Shown here: in pieces, positions 35,169-44,466 of the stretch | Position numbering within the stretch: the first letter of the stretch is position 1 | Layout of the letters: each line of letters begins with the position of its first letter | Assembly: GCA_000433355.1 (NCBI GenBank) | Contig: FR893154.1 | Coordinates: 157,276 to 214,604 of the forward strand | Source of the DNA: Alistipes sp. CAG:435 | GTDB taxonomy: Bacteria > Bacteroidota > Bacteroidia > Bacteroidales > UBA932 | Reading direction: 5' to 3' | DNA: 57,329 nt | Made by a program: the position numbers and the translations under genes | The notes under the pieces: model-generated | Databases searched by the model: none | Seen by the model: only the letters and a program-made list of their open reading frames with translations | Told to the model about the DNA's origin: nothing

Positions 35169-36479
35169 ATGAGTTTAGTAGCCATTGTGGGACGCCCGAA
35201 TGTCGGCAAGTCCACACTTTTCAATAGACTTGTCGGAATGCGTCAGGCCATCGTTGACGAGACCGCCGGCGTGACAAGAGACCGCCACTACGGCAAATGC
35301 GAATGGTGCGGCAAGGAGTTCTCCGTGGTTGACACGGGAGGCTGGACGACCAATTCGGACGATGTGTTCGAGGAGGCCATCCGCAAGCAGGTCGTGATCG
35401 CCATTGAGGAGGCCGACGCGATCATATTTATGGTAGAGGCCGCCGCCGGCATCACCGACTACGACGCCGAGATCGCCGACATTCTCCGCCGGAGCAAAAA
35501 GCCTGTCGTCCTGTGCGTCAACAAGGTGGATTCCGGAGAGAAGATGTTCGACGCCTATCAGTTCTATTCATTGGGACTGGGAGAGATCTGGGCGACATCC
35601 GCTGCCAACGGAAGCGGAACCGGCGACCTTCTGGACGAGGTGCTTAAGGTTCTCCCGGAAGAGACACCGCAGCAGGACAATGACCGTCCGGACCTTCCTC
35701 ACATCGCGATTGTCGGGAAGCCTAATGTCGGCAAGTCTTCTTTGACGAACGCGCTTCTCGGAGAGGAAAGGAACATCGTGACCCCGGTAGCCGGAACCAC
35801 AAGAGACTCGATCTCAACCCTCTACAACAAGTTCGGGCACGAGTTTATGCTCGTGGACACCGCCGGAATGCGCAAGAAAGCCAAGGTCAACGAGGATCTG
35901 GAGTTCTACTCCGTGATGCGTTCCATCAGGGCAATCGAACATTCCGATGTCTGCATCCTGATGATCGACGCGAACACCGGAATGGAGGCTCAGGACATGA
36001 GCATATTCAACCTCATCGTCCGCAACCGCAAGGCCTGCGTGCTGGTGGTCAACAAATGGGACCTCTTCCTGAAGGACAGCAACACGATGAAGGAATATGA
36101 AGCCTCGCTGCGCCGCCGCATCGCTCCGTTCGATGACGTGCCGATCATATTCACCTCTGTCACAAAGAAACAGAGGATTATGGATGTGCTGGATGAGGCG
36201 GAGCACGTTTACGAGAACTATTCCCGCAAGCTTTCGACGGCAAGGCTGAACGAGGCTATGCTGCCGGAGATCGAGAATTACCCGCCGCCGGCCTGGAAGG
36301 GCAAGTATGTGAAGATCAAGTACGTGACCCAGCTGCCAACCAGATTCCCGGCGTTCGCGTTCTTCTGCAACCTTCCTCAGTACGTCAAGGAGCCGTACAA
36401 GAGATTCCTTGAGAACAAGCTGAGGGAGCACTTCGACCTGCACGGATGTCCTGTGCAGATTTTCATGAGGGCAAAATAA
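35169..36479 (+). CDS. der: Ribosome-biogenesis GTPase Der (EngA)
   Basis: 436 aa with the tandem GTPase domains that define Der. First domain: GRPNVGKST (8-16), DTAGVTRDRHYG, DTGGW, NKVD. Second domain: GKPNVGKSS, PVAGTTRDSI, DTAGMRKKAKV, NKWD. The C-terminal KH-like domain (IKYVTQLPTRFPAFAFFCNLPQ) contacts 23S rRNA. It acts in maturation of the 50S subunit. The 75-bp gap before it contains a perfect 6-bp hairpin CAGGCA/TGCCTG (35137-35154) about 15 nt before the ATG, which may affect translation. Confidence 0.97.
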   Translation: MSLVAIVGRPNVGKSTLFNRLVGMRQAIVDETAGVTRDRHYGKCEWCGKEFSVVDTGGWTTNSDDVFEEAIRKQVVIAIEEADAIIFMVEAAAGITDYDAEIADILRRSKKPVVLCVNKVDSGEKMFDAYQFYSLGLGEIWATSAANGSGTGDLLDEVLKVLPEETPQQDNDRPDLPHIAIVGKPNVGKSSLTNALLGEERNIVTPVAGTTRDSISTLYNKFGHEFMLVDTAGMRKKAKVNEDLEFYSVMRSIRAIEHSDVCILMIDANTGMEAQDMSIFNLIVRNRKACVLVVNKWDLFLKDSNTMKEYEASLRRRIAPFDDVPIIFTSVTKKQRIMDVLDEAEHVYENYSRKLSTARLNEAMLPEIENYPPPAWKGKYVKIKYVTQLPTRFPAFAFFCNLPQYVKEPYKRFLENKLREHFDLHGCPVQIFMRAK

Positions 36480-36488
36480 TGACCGCCT

Positions 36489-37133
36489 ATGCTGTTGGAG
36501 ATTCTGAAAGCGTTCATAATCGGCATCTGCGCGTCGGCTCCGCTCGGGCCGGTGGCGATTCTTGTGCTTCAGAAATCCATCTGCTACGGACATAAGGCCG
36601 GGTTCACGACTGGACTCGGAGCGTCTCTGGTGGACACAGCGTATGCGATCATCTCGATTTTCGCATGGGCCTTCGCGCAGAATTTCATCAACACCTACGA
36701 ATCAATCATATTCCTGATCGGTGGTCCTGTGATCGCCTATCTGGGATATTCAATGGCTTTCAAGGACCCGTTCAGGAAGATGGAGCCGGGGGATGTCAAG
36801 ACACGCGGCGCGTCGCCGAAAGATTTCCTGCAGGCTGTCGCCACTACAATCTCAAACCCAGGGGCAATTCTCGTAATGTTCGCACTGTTCGCATTCTTTC
36901 AGGTCGATGTGTCGGACAGAAGTTTCAGGATATATCCGATAATTCTGGCGGTGGCCGCCGGCTCGATAGCCTACTGGTTTTTCTTCTCCTGGTTCTTCAG
37001 CAACTGGAGAAAAGCCTTTGACATGAAGAAAATAATGTGGCTGAACAGGATAGCGGGAATAATAATCATAATAATAGGGTTGGCTCTGATAGGAGAAGGA
37101 GCGTTTGACCTGCTCTTCACGGGTGGAAAGTAA
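36489..37133 (+). CDS. LysE/RhtB-family exporter
   Basis: 214-aa inner-membrane protein with about six helices. Family signature at the N terminus: FIIGICASAPLGPVAILVLQKSICYGHKAGFTTGLGASLVDTAYA. The region TISNPGAILVMFALFAFF is the second half-repeat. Such proteins export amino acids or related small molecules. It starts 9 bp after der and ends 3 bp before the PASTA gene, so it is in the same run. Substrate unknown. Confidence 0.88.
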   Translation: MLLEILKAFIIGICASAPLGPVAILVLQKSICYGHKAGFTTGLGASLVDTAYAIISIFAWAFAQNFINTYESIIFLIGGPVIAYLGYSMAFKDPFRKMEPGDVKTRGASPKDFLQAVATTISNPGAILVMFALFAFFQVDVSDRSFRIYPIILAVAAGSIAYWFFFSWFFSNWRKAFDMKKIMWLNRIAGIIIIIIGLALIGEGAFDLLFTGGK

Positions 37134-37136
37134 TTT

Positions 37137-37934
37137 ATGAATATGGAAGAGAAAGAAGATAAGAAAGGTGGTTTCTTCAGCAACTGGATAGTCAGGAACG
37201 TTTTGCTTGCGGTCCTGTTTTTTGCGGTTCTGATATTCGTGAGCTCAATGCTGTTGAGTGTTTTGACAAACCACGGCAAGACAATAGAAGTACCTGATTT
37301 CACAAGCATGACCGTGAACGAGGCGAAACACGAGGCCTCACGGTCCAAACTCAGAGTGGAAGTCATCGACTCCATTTTTGTCAGAAAAATGGAGCGGGGA
37401 GCCATCTACAGCCAGAATCCGAAACCAGGTTCTCAAGTGAAGCAAGGCAGAAGGATCCTCCTCACCATCAACGCCAAGAATGCCAAGAAGGTCAGCATGC
37501 CGAATCTTGTCGGCTATTCAATGCGTCAAGCCAAGGCAGAACTGAACTCACGCGGTCTGGCATTGGGAAAGTTGATCTATGTCAACGACATAGCGACAAA
37601 CAATGTACTCAGGCAAATCTACCGCAACCGCGAAATCAGGCCGGGAAGGCAGATCGAGACCGGCTCCGAAATCAATCTTGAGGTCGGGCTCAATCCGGAG
37701 GACAATCTGACTTATATTCCTAACGTCAAGGGATTGAAATATCTCAGGGCGGTCGATGCCGTGCACGACAACTCATTGAATATCGGTCGCATCGTGTTCG
37801 ACAAGAGCGTGAGGAACTACACAGACTCTCTGAACGCCTCGGTGACCAGACAGACTCCGGAAGCCTCCGGAAATCCTATTCTTATGGGCTCTGACGTGAC
37901 CCTCTATCTATCATTGGACAAGAAAGACGAGTAA
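37137..37934 (+). CDS. Membrane-anchored PASTA-domain protein
   Basis: 265 aa. After a short cytoplasmic N terminus there is one transmembrane helix (NVLLAVLFFAVLIFVSSMLLSVL, about 21-43), then three PASTA domains (starts: IEVPDFTSMTVNEAKHEA; VSMPNLVGYSMRQAKAEL; TYIPNVKGLKYLRAVDAV). No kinase domain is attached, unlike the Firmicutes PknB proteins. PASTA domains bind peptidoglycan or muropeptides, so a periplasmic cell-wall role is likely. This kinase-free form next to rluD is common in Bacteroidetes. Start at 37137 or 37143 (MEEKED). Confidence 0.88.
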   Translation: MNMEEKEDKKGGFFSNWIVRNVLLAVLFFAVLIFVSSMLLSVLTNHGKTIEVPDFTSMTVNEAKHEASRSKLRVEVIDSIFVRKMERGAIYSQNPKPGSQVKQGRRILLTINAKNAKKVSMPNLVGYSMRQAKAELNSRGLALGKLIYVNDIATNNVLRQIYRNREIRPGRQIETGSEINLEVGLNPEDNLTYIPNVKGLKYLRAVDAVHDNSLNIGRIVFDKSVRNYTDSLNASVTRQTPEASGNPILMGSDVTLYLSLDKKDE

Positions 37935-37935
37935 C

Positions 37936-39012
37936 GTGGACGAGGAGAGACTTTACAACGACCAAGAGGATAGCGTCGAGGACGAGGAGCAGGGGATGTT
38001 CGAGCATTTCAGGCTCAACGTGGATGTCGGACAGACCCCGATGCGTGTGGATAAGTATATGGCCACACATCTTGAGGATACCTCACGGCACAGGGTCCAG
38101 TGTGCCATCAAGGAAGGCTATGTACGTGTGAATGACAAGATTGCGAAAGCGAACCTCATTATACGTCCCGGCGATGTGATCCGCTTCGTGATGCCTTACC
38201 GCCGCCGCGGCCTCGAGATCCTGCCGCAGGACATCCCTCTGAACATAGTCTATGAGGACAACGACTTTCTTGTTGTCAACAAACCGGCCGGAATGGTTGT
38301 TCATCCGGGGCACGGCCACTTCGAGGGAACTCTCATCAATGCTCTTTCCTTTCATTTGGGCATATCCCAGGGGCCGGAAGCGGCCGATGAGAGGATGGGG
38401 ATTCTGGTGCACAGAATAGACAAGGACACTTCCGGCCTTCTTGTCGTGGCGAAAAACGATGAGACACAGCTTGACTTGGCCCGCCAGTTCTTCGAGCATT
38501 CGATCGAGAGGCGGTACGTGGCTGTTGTCTGGGGCAACATCAAGGAGGACGAAGGCACGATCACCGGCAACATCGGGCGTGATCCCAACGACAGGCTTCG
38601 GTTCAAGGTCTATGCTGACGAGGACGGCAGGGGCAAGCACGCTGTGACGCATTACAAGGTGCTGGAACGTTTCGGCTATGTCACCGTTGTCGAGTGCAAG
38701 CTGGAGACCGGGCGCACCCACCAGATAAGGGTGCATATGAGCCATATCGGTCATCCTCTATTCAATGACGAAAGGTACGGGGGCTCAGAGATCCGCAAGG
38801 GGACGATCTACGCAAAGTACCGTCAGTTCATCCAGAACTGTTTTGAGCTTTGTCCCCGTCAGGCCCTTCACGCCAAGACTCTCGGTTTCGTACATCCGGG
38901 CACGGGAAAATGGATCCAGTTTGATTCCCAGATTCCGGAGGATATGACCGCGATGATCGACAAGTGGAGGAACTACGTCAATTTTGTCGGAACGGAGGAG
39001 GACAACGAATAA
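37936..39012 (+). CDS. rluD: RluD-family 23S rRNA pseudouridine synthase
   Basis: 358 aa starting with GTG one base after the PASTA stop. N-terminal S4 RNA-binding domain (RVDKYMATHLEDTSRHRVQCAIKEGYVRVN, about 36-75) and the RluA/RluD catalytic domain with the active-site Asp in VHRIDKDTSGLLVVAK. Further motifs: ERRYVAVVWG and KLETGRTHQIRVHMSHIGHPL. It modifies uridines in the helix 69 region of 23S rRNA. The first about 30 residues are acidic and unusual. The gene closes the plus-strand run and is followed by the long hairpin at 39.04-39.11 kb. Confidence 0.93.
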   Translation: MDEERLYNDQEDSVEDEEQGMFEHFRLNVDVGQTPMRVDKYMATHLEDTSRHRVQCAIKEGYVRVNDKIAKANLIIRPGDVIRFVMPYRRRGLEILPQDIPLNIVYEDNDFLVVNKPAGMVVHPGHGHFEGTLINALSFHLGISQGPEAADERMGILVHRIDKDTSGLLVVAKNDETQLDLARQFFEHSIERRYVAVVWGNIKEDEGTITGNIGRDPNDRLRFKVYADEDGRGKHAVTHYKVLERFGYVTVVECKLETGRTHQIRVHMSHIGHPLFNDERYGGSEIRKGTIYAKYRQFIQNCFELCPRQALHAKTLGFVHPGTGKWIQFDSQIPEDMTAMIDKWRNYVNFVGTEEDNE

Positions 39013-39037
39013 TTTTGAATAAGGTTTCTGACCGGAC

Positions 39038-39109
39038 GGCCAGAATAAAAAAAGAAAATTCAGAATTTTGCACGTTACCAAAATTCTGAATTTAATTTTT
39101 ATTCCGGCC
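39038..39109 (+). repeat. Long hairpin with CACGTTAC loop, copy 2 (downstream of rluD)
   Basis: Perfect 15-bp stem (39056-39070 with 39079-39093, core AAATTCAGAATTTTG) around loop CACGTTAC (39071-39078), continuing after a mispaired region with an A-rich arm facing a T-rich arm and a GGCC/GGCC clamp. It begins about 26 nt after the rluD stop and is oriented as a terminator for that transcript. Loop and closing 5 bp are identical to copy 1 at 31.36 kb; outer stem bases differ but stay paired. Confidence 0.7.
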
Positions 39110-39130
39110 ATAGGGAATCTACAGCATCTT

Positions 39131-39357
39131 ACTCTGTCAGAACCCTTGATTCAACGTATTTCCTGACTTTGGCAATGATTCACCCTACTTGTTTACACCT
39201 ATGTACGAAGCATCTTCCAAAGGCACGAAAAGGTGATGCGATTCACCCTGAAAAATCCGCGCTCTTTACAATATATTGATTATCAAAACGTAAGAAAAAA
39301 CGGAATTTTTAGGCTGTCAAAGTCAGGACTCTGTCAGAACCCTTGATTCAACGTATT
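39131..39357. mobile_element. MITE-like element: inverted-repeat core between 30-bp direct repeats
   Basis: A 30-bp sequence (begins ACTCTGTCAGAACCC) occurs at 39131-39160 and again, identically, at 39328-39357. Between them, one base from the left copy and directly against the right copy, lie inverted repeats CCTGACTTTGGCA (39162-39174) and TGTCAAAGTCAGG (39315-39327), 12 of 13 matching. The core is 166 bp and encodes nothing. GATTCACCCT is repeated inside it (39177 and 39240). A non-autonomous transposon or a recombination site remnant would fit; the direct repeats are longer than usual target duplications. Confidence 0.5.
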
Positions 39358-39444
39358 CTTCACTTATAGTTGAAAAAAGACTATAACTATGAAAAAATTT
39401 CAGTTATGATTGAAAATTTTGAACATTCAATTATATTCATAGGG
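39358..39444. other. AT-rich spacer after the TonB-linked barrel gene
   Basis: AT-rich bases with weak inverted repeats (ATAGTT/AACTAT near 39365-39390; ATTGAA/TTCAAT near 39410-39430). On the minus strand these are followed by a short T-run, so they may serve as the terminator of the 39445-42411 gene. No ORF is visible. Confidence 0.3.
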
Positions 39445-42411
39445 CTACATTCTTGGAGGTGGACCCATCGGGCCGCGGCCCATTCCTGGGCCCATACGAC
39501 GGCCGCCTTTGCCACCGAAGTTGCCGAAGCGGTAGGTCAGGGAGACCACGATGTAGCGGCCGAGGGTGTTGTTCAGGGTCTCGGTGTGGTAGTTCGAAGA
39601 ATCTGACACCGAGAGATTCTTGGCCTGATCAAGAATGTCATAGGCGTTCAGGGCCAACGTGAATTTATCCTTGAAGAGCATCTTCGTGATCTTGGCGTTC
39701 AGGATCAGCTGGGTGCCCTGATCGGTGGTGTAGCCGTTGTACCAGTTGTAGTTGCCATCAGCCACGATTCCGAGGCCGCCAGGGACTGTCCAGTTCATCG
39801 AGGCGGAAACCTGATTGCTCCACGTCATATTCGTGGACTGGTTGGCGATCGTGTACCAGGACTTTGACATCCTGGTGCGGCCACCGGCGGTAAGTTCCAC
39901 GATGTCATTGCGGTAAGTAAGACGAAGTCTCTCCATGAGACCGACTGTCTGAAGCTTGTTCAAAGTGAAGTCAAGCGAGTGGAAATCCTCAAGGAACTTG
40001 TCGGCGAGGAAATTCTCCGCATCAAAATTATCACCTTCGTAGTATTTGCCCATGTCGAATGAGGAAGAACCCACATAAGACGATGACTTGGAATAACTTG
40101 CCCTGGACATCAGGAACACACTGAAGTTGGACTTCGCTATAGGCGAGTTCAACATGATTCGGAAGCTGCCGTTGTAGGAGTCCTTTCCATTGACAGGAAT
40201 GGAATATTGCGCTCCGTTTGTCCCGTACCACTGCGCGTTCACAATCGGATTCTTAACTATTCCACCGTCGAGACCAGCGTTAACAGAAAGGAAATTTTTC
40301 TTGTTGGTATGACGGAAATCACTCCTGAAACTATGGTTGAAATACGGTTCAAGGTACATGTTACCGAAAGAGACACTCAACGGATTTGTGTTGTCAGGAA
40401 CCCTCATGAGTTGGCTTACCGACGGTTGCTGCGAGCGGCCGAAATAGAACCCACGCACATTGGTGTTGTCATCTATGTCGTACCACAGCATGGCCTGAGG
40501 AGCCCAGTTCAGGACGTGGCTGTCGTAAGTGTCATAGCCGCTGGTCTCGTTGTGGGTGTCGGTAGGATTGGCGCTCACACCCGCCTGCGCGCGAAGTTTG
40601 TCTTTCTGATAGACGAAGTTGGCACCGATTCTCTGATTGACATAGCGGTTGACAATCTCACTGGAATACACATCATTAAGTACTTCCCCATTAGGATTAT
40701 AGACGAGATTTGAGGCCCCGAAGTCCGAAACCACCCCGCTGTCGTAAGTGTTCTTTGTGGAAGTGCTCCGGTTCCACGATGCCTCATAGTTGGCCTCTAC
40801 GAAGAATCCCTTGCCGAGAGGTTCGGTATAGGTCAATCGTCCACTCAATGACTGAGAGTTCTGCTCTTGGTTGTAACGCTGGTTGATGATGGAATCCGAA
40901 GCGGTCTCGAACTCATCGAAAGTCCTTGTAAGAGACTGGTTGAATCCATCCATGTCATTCCCGCTGAAGTTGTAACGCGCGTTGAAAGAGAGGGTTCTGC
41001 CAGCCTTGCCGAGTTTCTGCCGGAAGAGGAAGAAGCCGTTGGTCCTCCAGTTCTGGTTCGAGCCCGTGTTGCTCGTGAAGCCTTCGTTGGTCCGCGATGC
41101 CACACCGTTTCTCTCGGTCAAAGTGGAAAACTCCGAGATTTCATTGAAATCTCCGTTGCCGAAGCTGACCTGCGGCTGGAAAAGAATCGAGGTGTTCTCC
41201 GAGAACTTATGCTCAAGACGGACTCCGAAACGATGACCGTCGGAGTTGGTCGTGTTGGATCCCTTGTTGTTGTAGATAAGATTGTGGTCATCAAGATAGG
41301 TGATCTTCCGGCTTTCTTCCTCCACATAAGTCTCGTTGTTATTGTAGAGGTAATTGCCGCCCAGATCCATCTTGCCGTCGAACAGGGAAGTGTTGCCGTT
41401 CAGACCTCCCATCCAGGAAGTCGTGATTCCGTTGCCTGGTCCCCAGCCACGGCTGCCGCGGCCCATTCCACCGCCACCTCCGCGCATTCCCTGCATCATA
41501 CTTCCGGCCAGATCATTGAATCCACGGTTGTTGGTGTTGTTGCCGTTGATCACCACGCTGAGTTGGTTCTTATCCGTGAAACGTCCCAGGAAACCGGCTC
41601 CTTGGTAACGCCAGTCACCGTTTCCGGATGAGAGTTCCGAGCCAGAGACCTGCTTGCGGACATCGTGCCCCGCTCCGGCCATAACATTACCGAAGAGGCC
41701 GTTCATCATTCCCTTCTGAATGGAGAGGTCGATTATCGTCTCATCGTTGCCGTCATCGATGCCGGTGAACTCAGCCTGCTCGGACTTCTTCTCCACGACC
41801 TTCACCTTGTCGATGATCTTCGCGGGAATATTCTTGGACGCAAGCTGTGGGTCGTCAAGGAAGAATGTCTTGCCGTCAATTGTTATCTTGCTGATTGTCT
41901 GACCGTTCGCAGTGACGGTCCCATCCTCGGAGACCTCAACGCCCGGAAGCTTCTTCAACAAGTCCTCCAGGACATCGTTCTCGGTCGTCTTGAAAGACGA
42001 GGCGTTATATTCAATGGTATCCTTCTTGATCACGATCGGGTTGCCGGCGGCGGAGACGCTTGCGGCGTCCAGCACCTGCTTGTCCGGATCCATCTTCAAA
42101 GCTCCCAGATCCAGCTTTCCCTTGACCTCAATATCCTTGGTCAGAGGCTTGTAACCAAGAAGTTCCGCCTTCAGGACATATTTCCCGGCGGCGACCTTGT
42201 CAAAAACCGTCTTTCCCTTGTCGTCACTCAAGGCATACTTGTAGGGTTTTGTATTGCCTGGTTTTGTGATGGAAACGGTCGCGAACCCGACCGCCTCTCC
42301 GGTGGAGGAATCCGTAAGCGACAATGTGACCGTGCCGCCTCCCTGGGCGAAAGCCAAAGAAAAAGCCGACATAACGCCGGCGACAAAAGTGATGAATTTC
42401 TTTAAGTTCAT
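39445..42411 (-). CDS. TonB-linked outer-membrane beta-barrel protein (not SusC-type)
   Basis: 988 aa. Signal peptide ends AFAQ (residue 23). A carboxypeptidase regulatory-like domain follows (VTLSLTDSSTGEAVGFATVSI, about 27-112), then a plug-like region (IEYNASSFKTTENDVLEDLLKKLPGVEVSEDGTV) and a large barrel rich in Asn/Tyr/Gly strands. This layout matches the outer-membrane beta-barrel family often annotated as TonB-dependent receptor in Bacteroidetes. There is no susD partner. Two low-complexity segments stand out: MRGGGGGMGRGSRGWGPGNG near residue 315 and a Gly/Met/Pro/Arg-rich C-terminal tail (MGPGMGRGPMGPPPRM), an odd end for a barrel, which usually closes on an aromatic residue. Ligand unknown. 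Confidence 0.88.
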   Translation of the reverse strand: MNLKKFITFVAGVMSAFSLAFAQGGGTVTLSLTDSSTGEAVGFATVSITKPGNTKPYKYALSDDKGKTVFDKVAAGKYVLKAELLGYKPLTKDIEVKGKLDLGALKMDPDKQVLDAASVSAAGNPIVIKKDTIEYNASSFKTTENDVLEDLLKKLPGVEVSEDGTVTANGQTISKITIDGKTFFLDDPQLASKNIPAKIIDKVKVVEKKSEQAEFTGIDDGNDETIIDLSIQKGMMNGLFGNVMAGAGHDVRKQVSGSELSSGNGDWRYQGAGFLGRFTDKNQLSVVINGNNTNNRGFNDLAGSMMQGMRGGGGGMGRGSRGWGPGNGITTSWMGGLNGNTSLFDGKMDLGGNYLYNNNETYVEEESRKITYLDDHNLIYNNKGSNTTNSDGHRFGVRLEHKFSENTSILFQPQVSFGNGDFNEISEFSTLTERNGVASRTNEGFTSNTGSNQNWRTNGFFLFRQKLGKAGRTLSFNARYNFSGNDMDGFNQSLTRTFDEFETASDSIINQRYNQEQNSQSLSGRLTYTEPLGKGFFVEANYEASWNRSTSTKNTYDSGVVSDFGASNLVYNPNGEVLNDVYSSEIVNRYVNQRIGANFVYQKDKLRAQAGVSANPTDTHNETSGYDTYDSHVLNWAPQAMLWYDIDDNTNVRGFYFGRSQQPSVSQLMRVPDNTNPLSVSFGNMYLEPYFNHSFRSDFRHTNKKNFLSVNAGLDGGIVKNPIVNAQWYGTNGAQYSIPVNGKDSYNGSFRIMLNSPIAKSNFSVFLMSRASYSKSSSYVGSSSFDMGKYYEGDNFDAENFLADKFLEDFHSLDFTLNKLQTVGLMERLRLTYRNDIVELTAGGRTRMSKSWYTIANQSTNMTWSNQVSASMNWTVPGGLGIVADGNYNWYNGYTTDQGTQLILNAKITKMLFKDKFTLALNAYDILDQAKNLSVSDSSNYHTETLNNTLGRYIVVSLTYRFGNFGGKGGRRMGPGMGRGPMGPPPRM

Positions 42412-42492
42412 AAGGAATACTCAACTAATCAACCTAACGCTTCCTTTGACAGAGAAGCGCGGCGATGGCTTAATCCTTACAAAGAAAAAACT

Positions 42493-43047
42493 TCACTTCA
42501 CCCGGTCCGGATGGTCCTTAATGAACTTCTCCCAGCCTCCGGAGCCTTTCACCTTCGCCAGCGGACTGGAAATCGAGTAGTAATGGCAAAGGGCGATGGC
42601 GAGCGCGTCCGTGGCATCCAGATGCTCCGGTTGGAAATCCACGTTCAACGTCTTGCGGAGCATCACGCTCACCTGCTCCTTGGACGCGGCTCCGTTGCCG
42701 GTGATCGCCTGCTTGGCCTCCCGGGGAGCATATTCATGAATATCGGTGATGCCATATTCAAGAGCGGCGAGCATCGCGGCCCCCTGCGCGCGCCCAAGCT
42801 TCAGGATGACCTGCGCGTTCTTGCCGTAGAACGGCGACTCCAGCGCCATTTCGGTGCCGTGGTAGGTCTTGCAGACTTCGGTGACGGTGTCATAGATCTG
42901 ACGGAGTTTTGAATATGCGTCTGTCTCCTTCCGCAGATCCAGCACGCCCATATCCACGAAAACGGGCTTGCCCCCGACGACATCAATAACCCCGAAACCA
43001 AGGAGATTGGTTCCGGGGTCTATTCCGATTATCGTTTTCTTGTCCAT
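42493..43047 (-). CDS. ruvC: Holliday-junction resolvase RuvC
   Basis: 184-aa RNase-H-fold endonuclease that cuts four-way junctions with RuvAB. The acidic active site is visible: Asp10 in IGIDPGTNLLGFGVID, Glu in ALESPFYGKNAQ (about 70), and the C-terminal pair in HLDATDALAIALCHY. It lies 37 bp downstream of serS in the same orientation. The C-terminal tail (GGWEKFIKDHPDRVK) is slightly longer than in E. coli. Confidence 0.95.
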   Translation of the reverse strand: MDKKTIIGIDPGTNLLGFGVIDVVGGKPVFVDMGVLDLRKETDAYSKLRQIYDTVTEVCKTYHGTEMALESPFYGKNAQVILKLGRAQGAAMLAALEYGITDIHEYAPREAKQAITGNGAASKEQVSVMLRKTLNVDFQPEHLDATDALAIALCHYYSISSPLAKVKGSGGWEKFIKDHPDRVK

Positions 43048-43084
43048 AAAGAATTTACGAGCAAGGACTTACCGTCCAATGCGG

Positions 43085-44356
43085 TTAGTCGATGCAGTCG
43101 AATCCGGTGTAAGGACGGAGAACCTCAGGGATGACGATCTTGTCTTCCTTCTGGTTGTCTTCGAGCAGGGCGGCGACCACGCGAGGGAGAGCGAGCGAGC
43201 TTCCGTTCAGGGTGTGGCAAAGCTGCATCCTGCCTTCCGCGTCACGGTAACGCAGGTGCAGACGGTTCGCCTGGTAGGTCTCGAAGTTGGAGACTGACGA
43301 GATCTCAAGCCAGCGTCCCTGGGCGGCTGACCAAAGTTCGAAATCGTAGGTGATAGCTGATGTGAAACTCAGATCACCACCGCACAGACGGAGGATCCTG
43401 TACTTCAGACCGAGCTTGTTGACGATGCCCTCAACATGGGCAACCATCTCATCCAGAGCGGCGTAAGAGTTCTCCGGCTTCTCGATGCGCACGATCTCGA
43501 CCTTGTCGAACTGATGCAGACGGTTCAGACCTCTCACGTCCTTGCCGTAAGAACCGGCCTCGCGGCGGAAGCACGGAGTGTAGGCGGTCATCTTCTGCGG
43601 GAAGTCGTTGTTACCAAGGATGACATCTCTGAATATGTTGGTGACAGGAACCTCGGCTGTAGGGATGAGATAGAAGTCATCAAGTCCTACATAGTACATC
43701 TGGGCCTCCTTGTCAGGCAGCTGGCCGGTACCGAAACCGGAAGCGGCGTTGACCATAATAGGCGGCTCGACCTCCTTGTAGCCGGCGGCGGTGTTGATGT
43801 CAAGGAAGAAGTTGATGAGAGCCCTCTGGAGTTTCGCGCCCTTGCCCTTATAGACAGGAAAACCGGCTCCGGTGAGCTTCACTCCAAGGTCGAAATCTAT
43901 GATGTCATATTTCTTGGCAAGTTCCCAGTGAGGGAGAGCGTGCTCAGGAAGGTTGACCTCAGGGCCGCCCATCTTCACAACCTGATTGTCCTCGGCTCCC
44001 TTTCCAGGGATAACGAGGTCGCAAGGCATATTCGGAAGAAGAACCAACTGAGCCTCAAGTTCCTTGTTGTTCTCATCGGCCTTGGCGAGAAGTTCGGAAG
44101 ACTTGGCCTTGAGTTCGGCCACTTCCTTCTTGACCTCTTCGGCCTCGGCCTTCTTGCCATCTTTCATAAGTCCACCGATCTGCTTGGTGAGCTGATTCTG
44201 CTTGGCCACAATAGCGTCACTCTCTGTCTGAAGAGCCCTTCTGTTGGTGTCCAGTTCGAGGACTTTTTCCACGATGGCCCTCGCATCGAAATTCTTTACT
44301 GCCAGCTTCTCGATCACGTGCTGCGGATCGTCACGAAGCGTTTTGAGTGTAAGCAT
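43085..44356 (-). CDS. serS: Seryl-tRNA synthetase
   Basis: 423-aa class II synthetase. The N-terminal helical-arm coiled coil (about 28-105) clasps the tRNA variable arm. Class II motif 2 is CFRREAGSYGKDVRGLNRLHQFDKVE and motif 3 is NGSSLALPRVVAALLEDNQ. Core length and order are typical. It charges tRNA-Ser and initiates selenocysteine charging where present. Followed by ruvC. Confidence 0.97.
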   Translation of the reverse strand: MLTLKTLRDDPQHVIEKLAVKNFDARAIVEKVLELDTNRRALQTESDAIVAKQNQLTKQIGGLMKDGKKAEAEEVKKEVAELKAKSSELLAKADENNKELEAQLVLLPNMPCDLVIPGKGAEDNQVVKMGGPEVNLPEHALPHWELAKKYDIIDFDLGVKLTGAGFPVYKGKGAKLQRALINFFLDINTAAGYKEVEPPIMVNAASGFGTGQLPDKEAQMYYVGLDDFYLIPTAEVPVTNIFRDVILGNNDFPQKMTAYTPCFRREAGSYGKDVRGLNRLHQFDKVEIVRIEKPENSYAALDEMVAHVEGIVNKLGLKYRILRLCGGDLSFTSAITYDFELWSAAQGRWLEISSVSNFETYQANRLHLRYRDAEGRMQLCHTLNGSSLALPRVVAALLEDNQKEDKIVIPEVLRPYTGFDCID

Positions 44357-44466
44357 AATATTGCGAATAGTTTAATTACAATTAAAATGGAAGTCCCCGC
44401 TTGCCGCCGGGAATGTTCCCCGACACATTTCCAGGCTAGCAAGCCTGAAACGGGTTCCTTCAAAAC

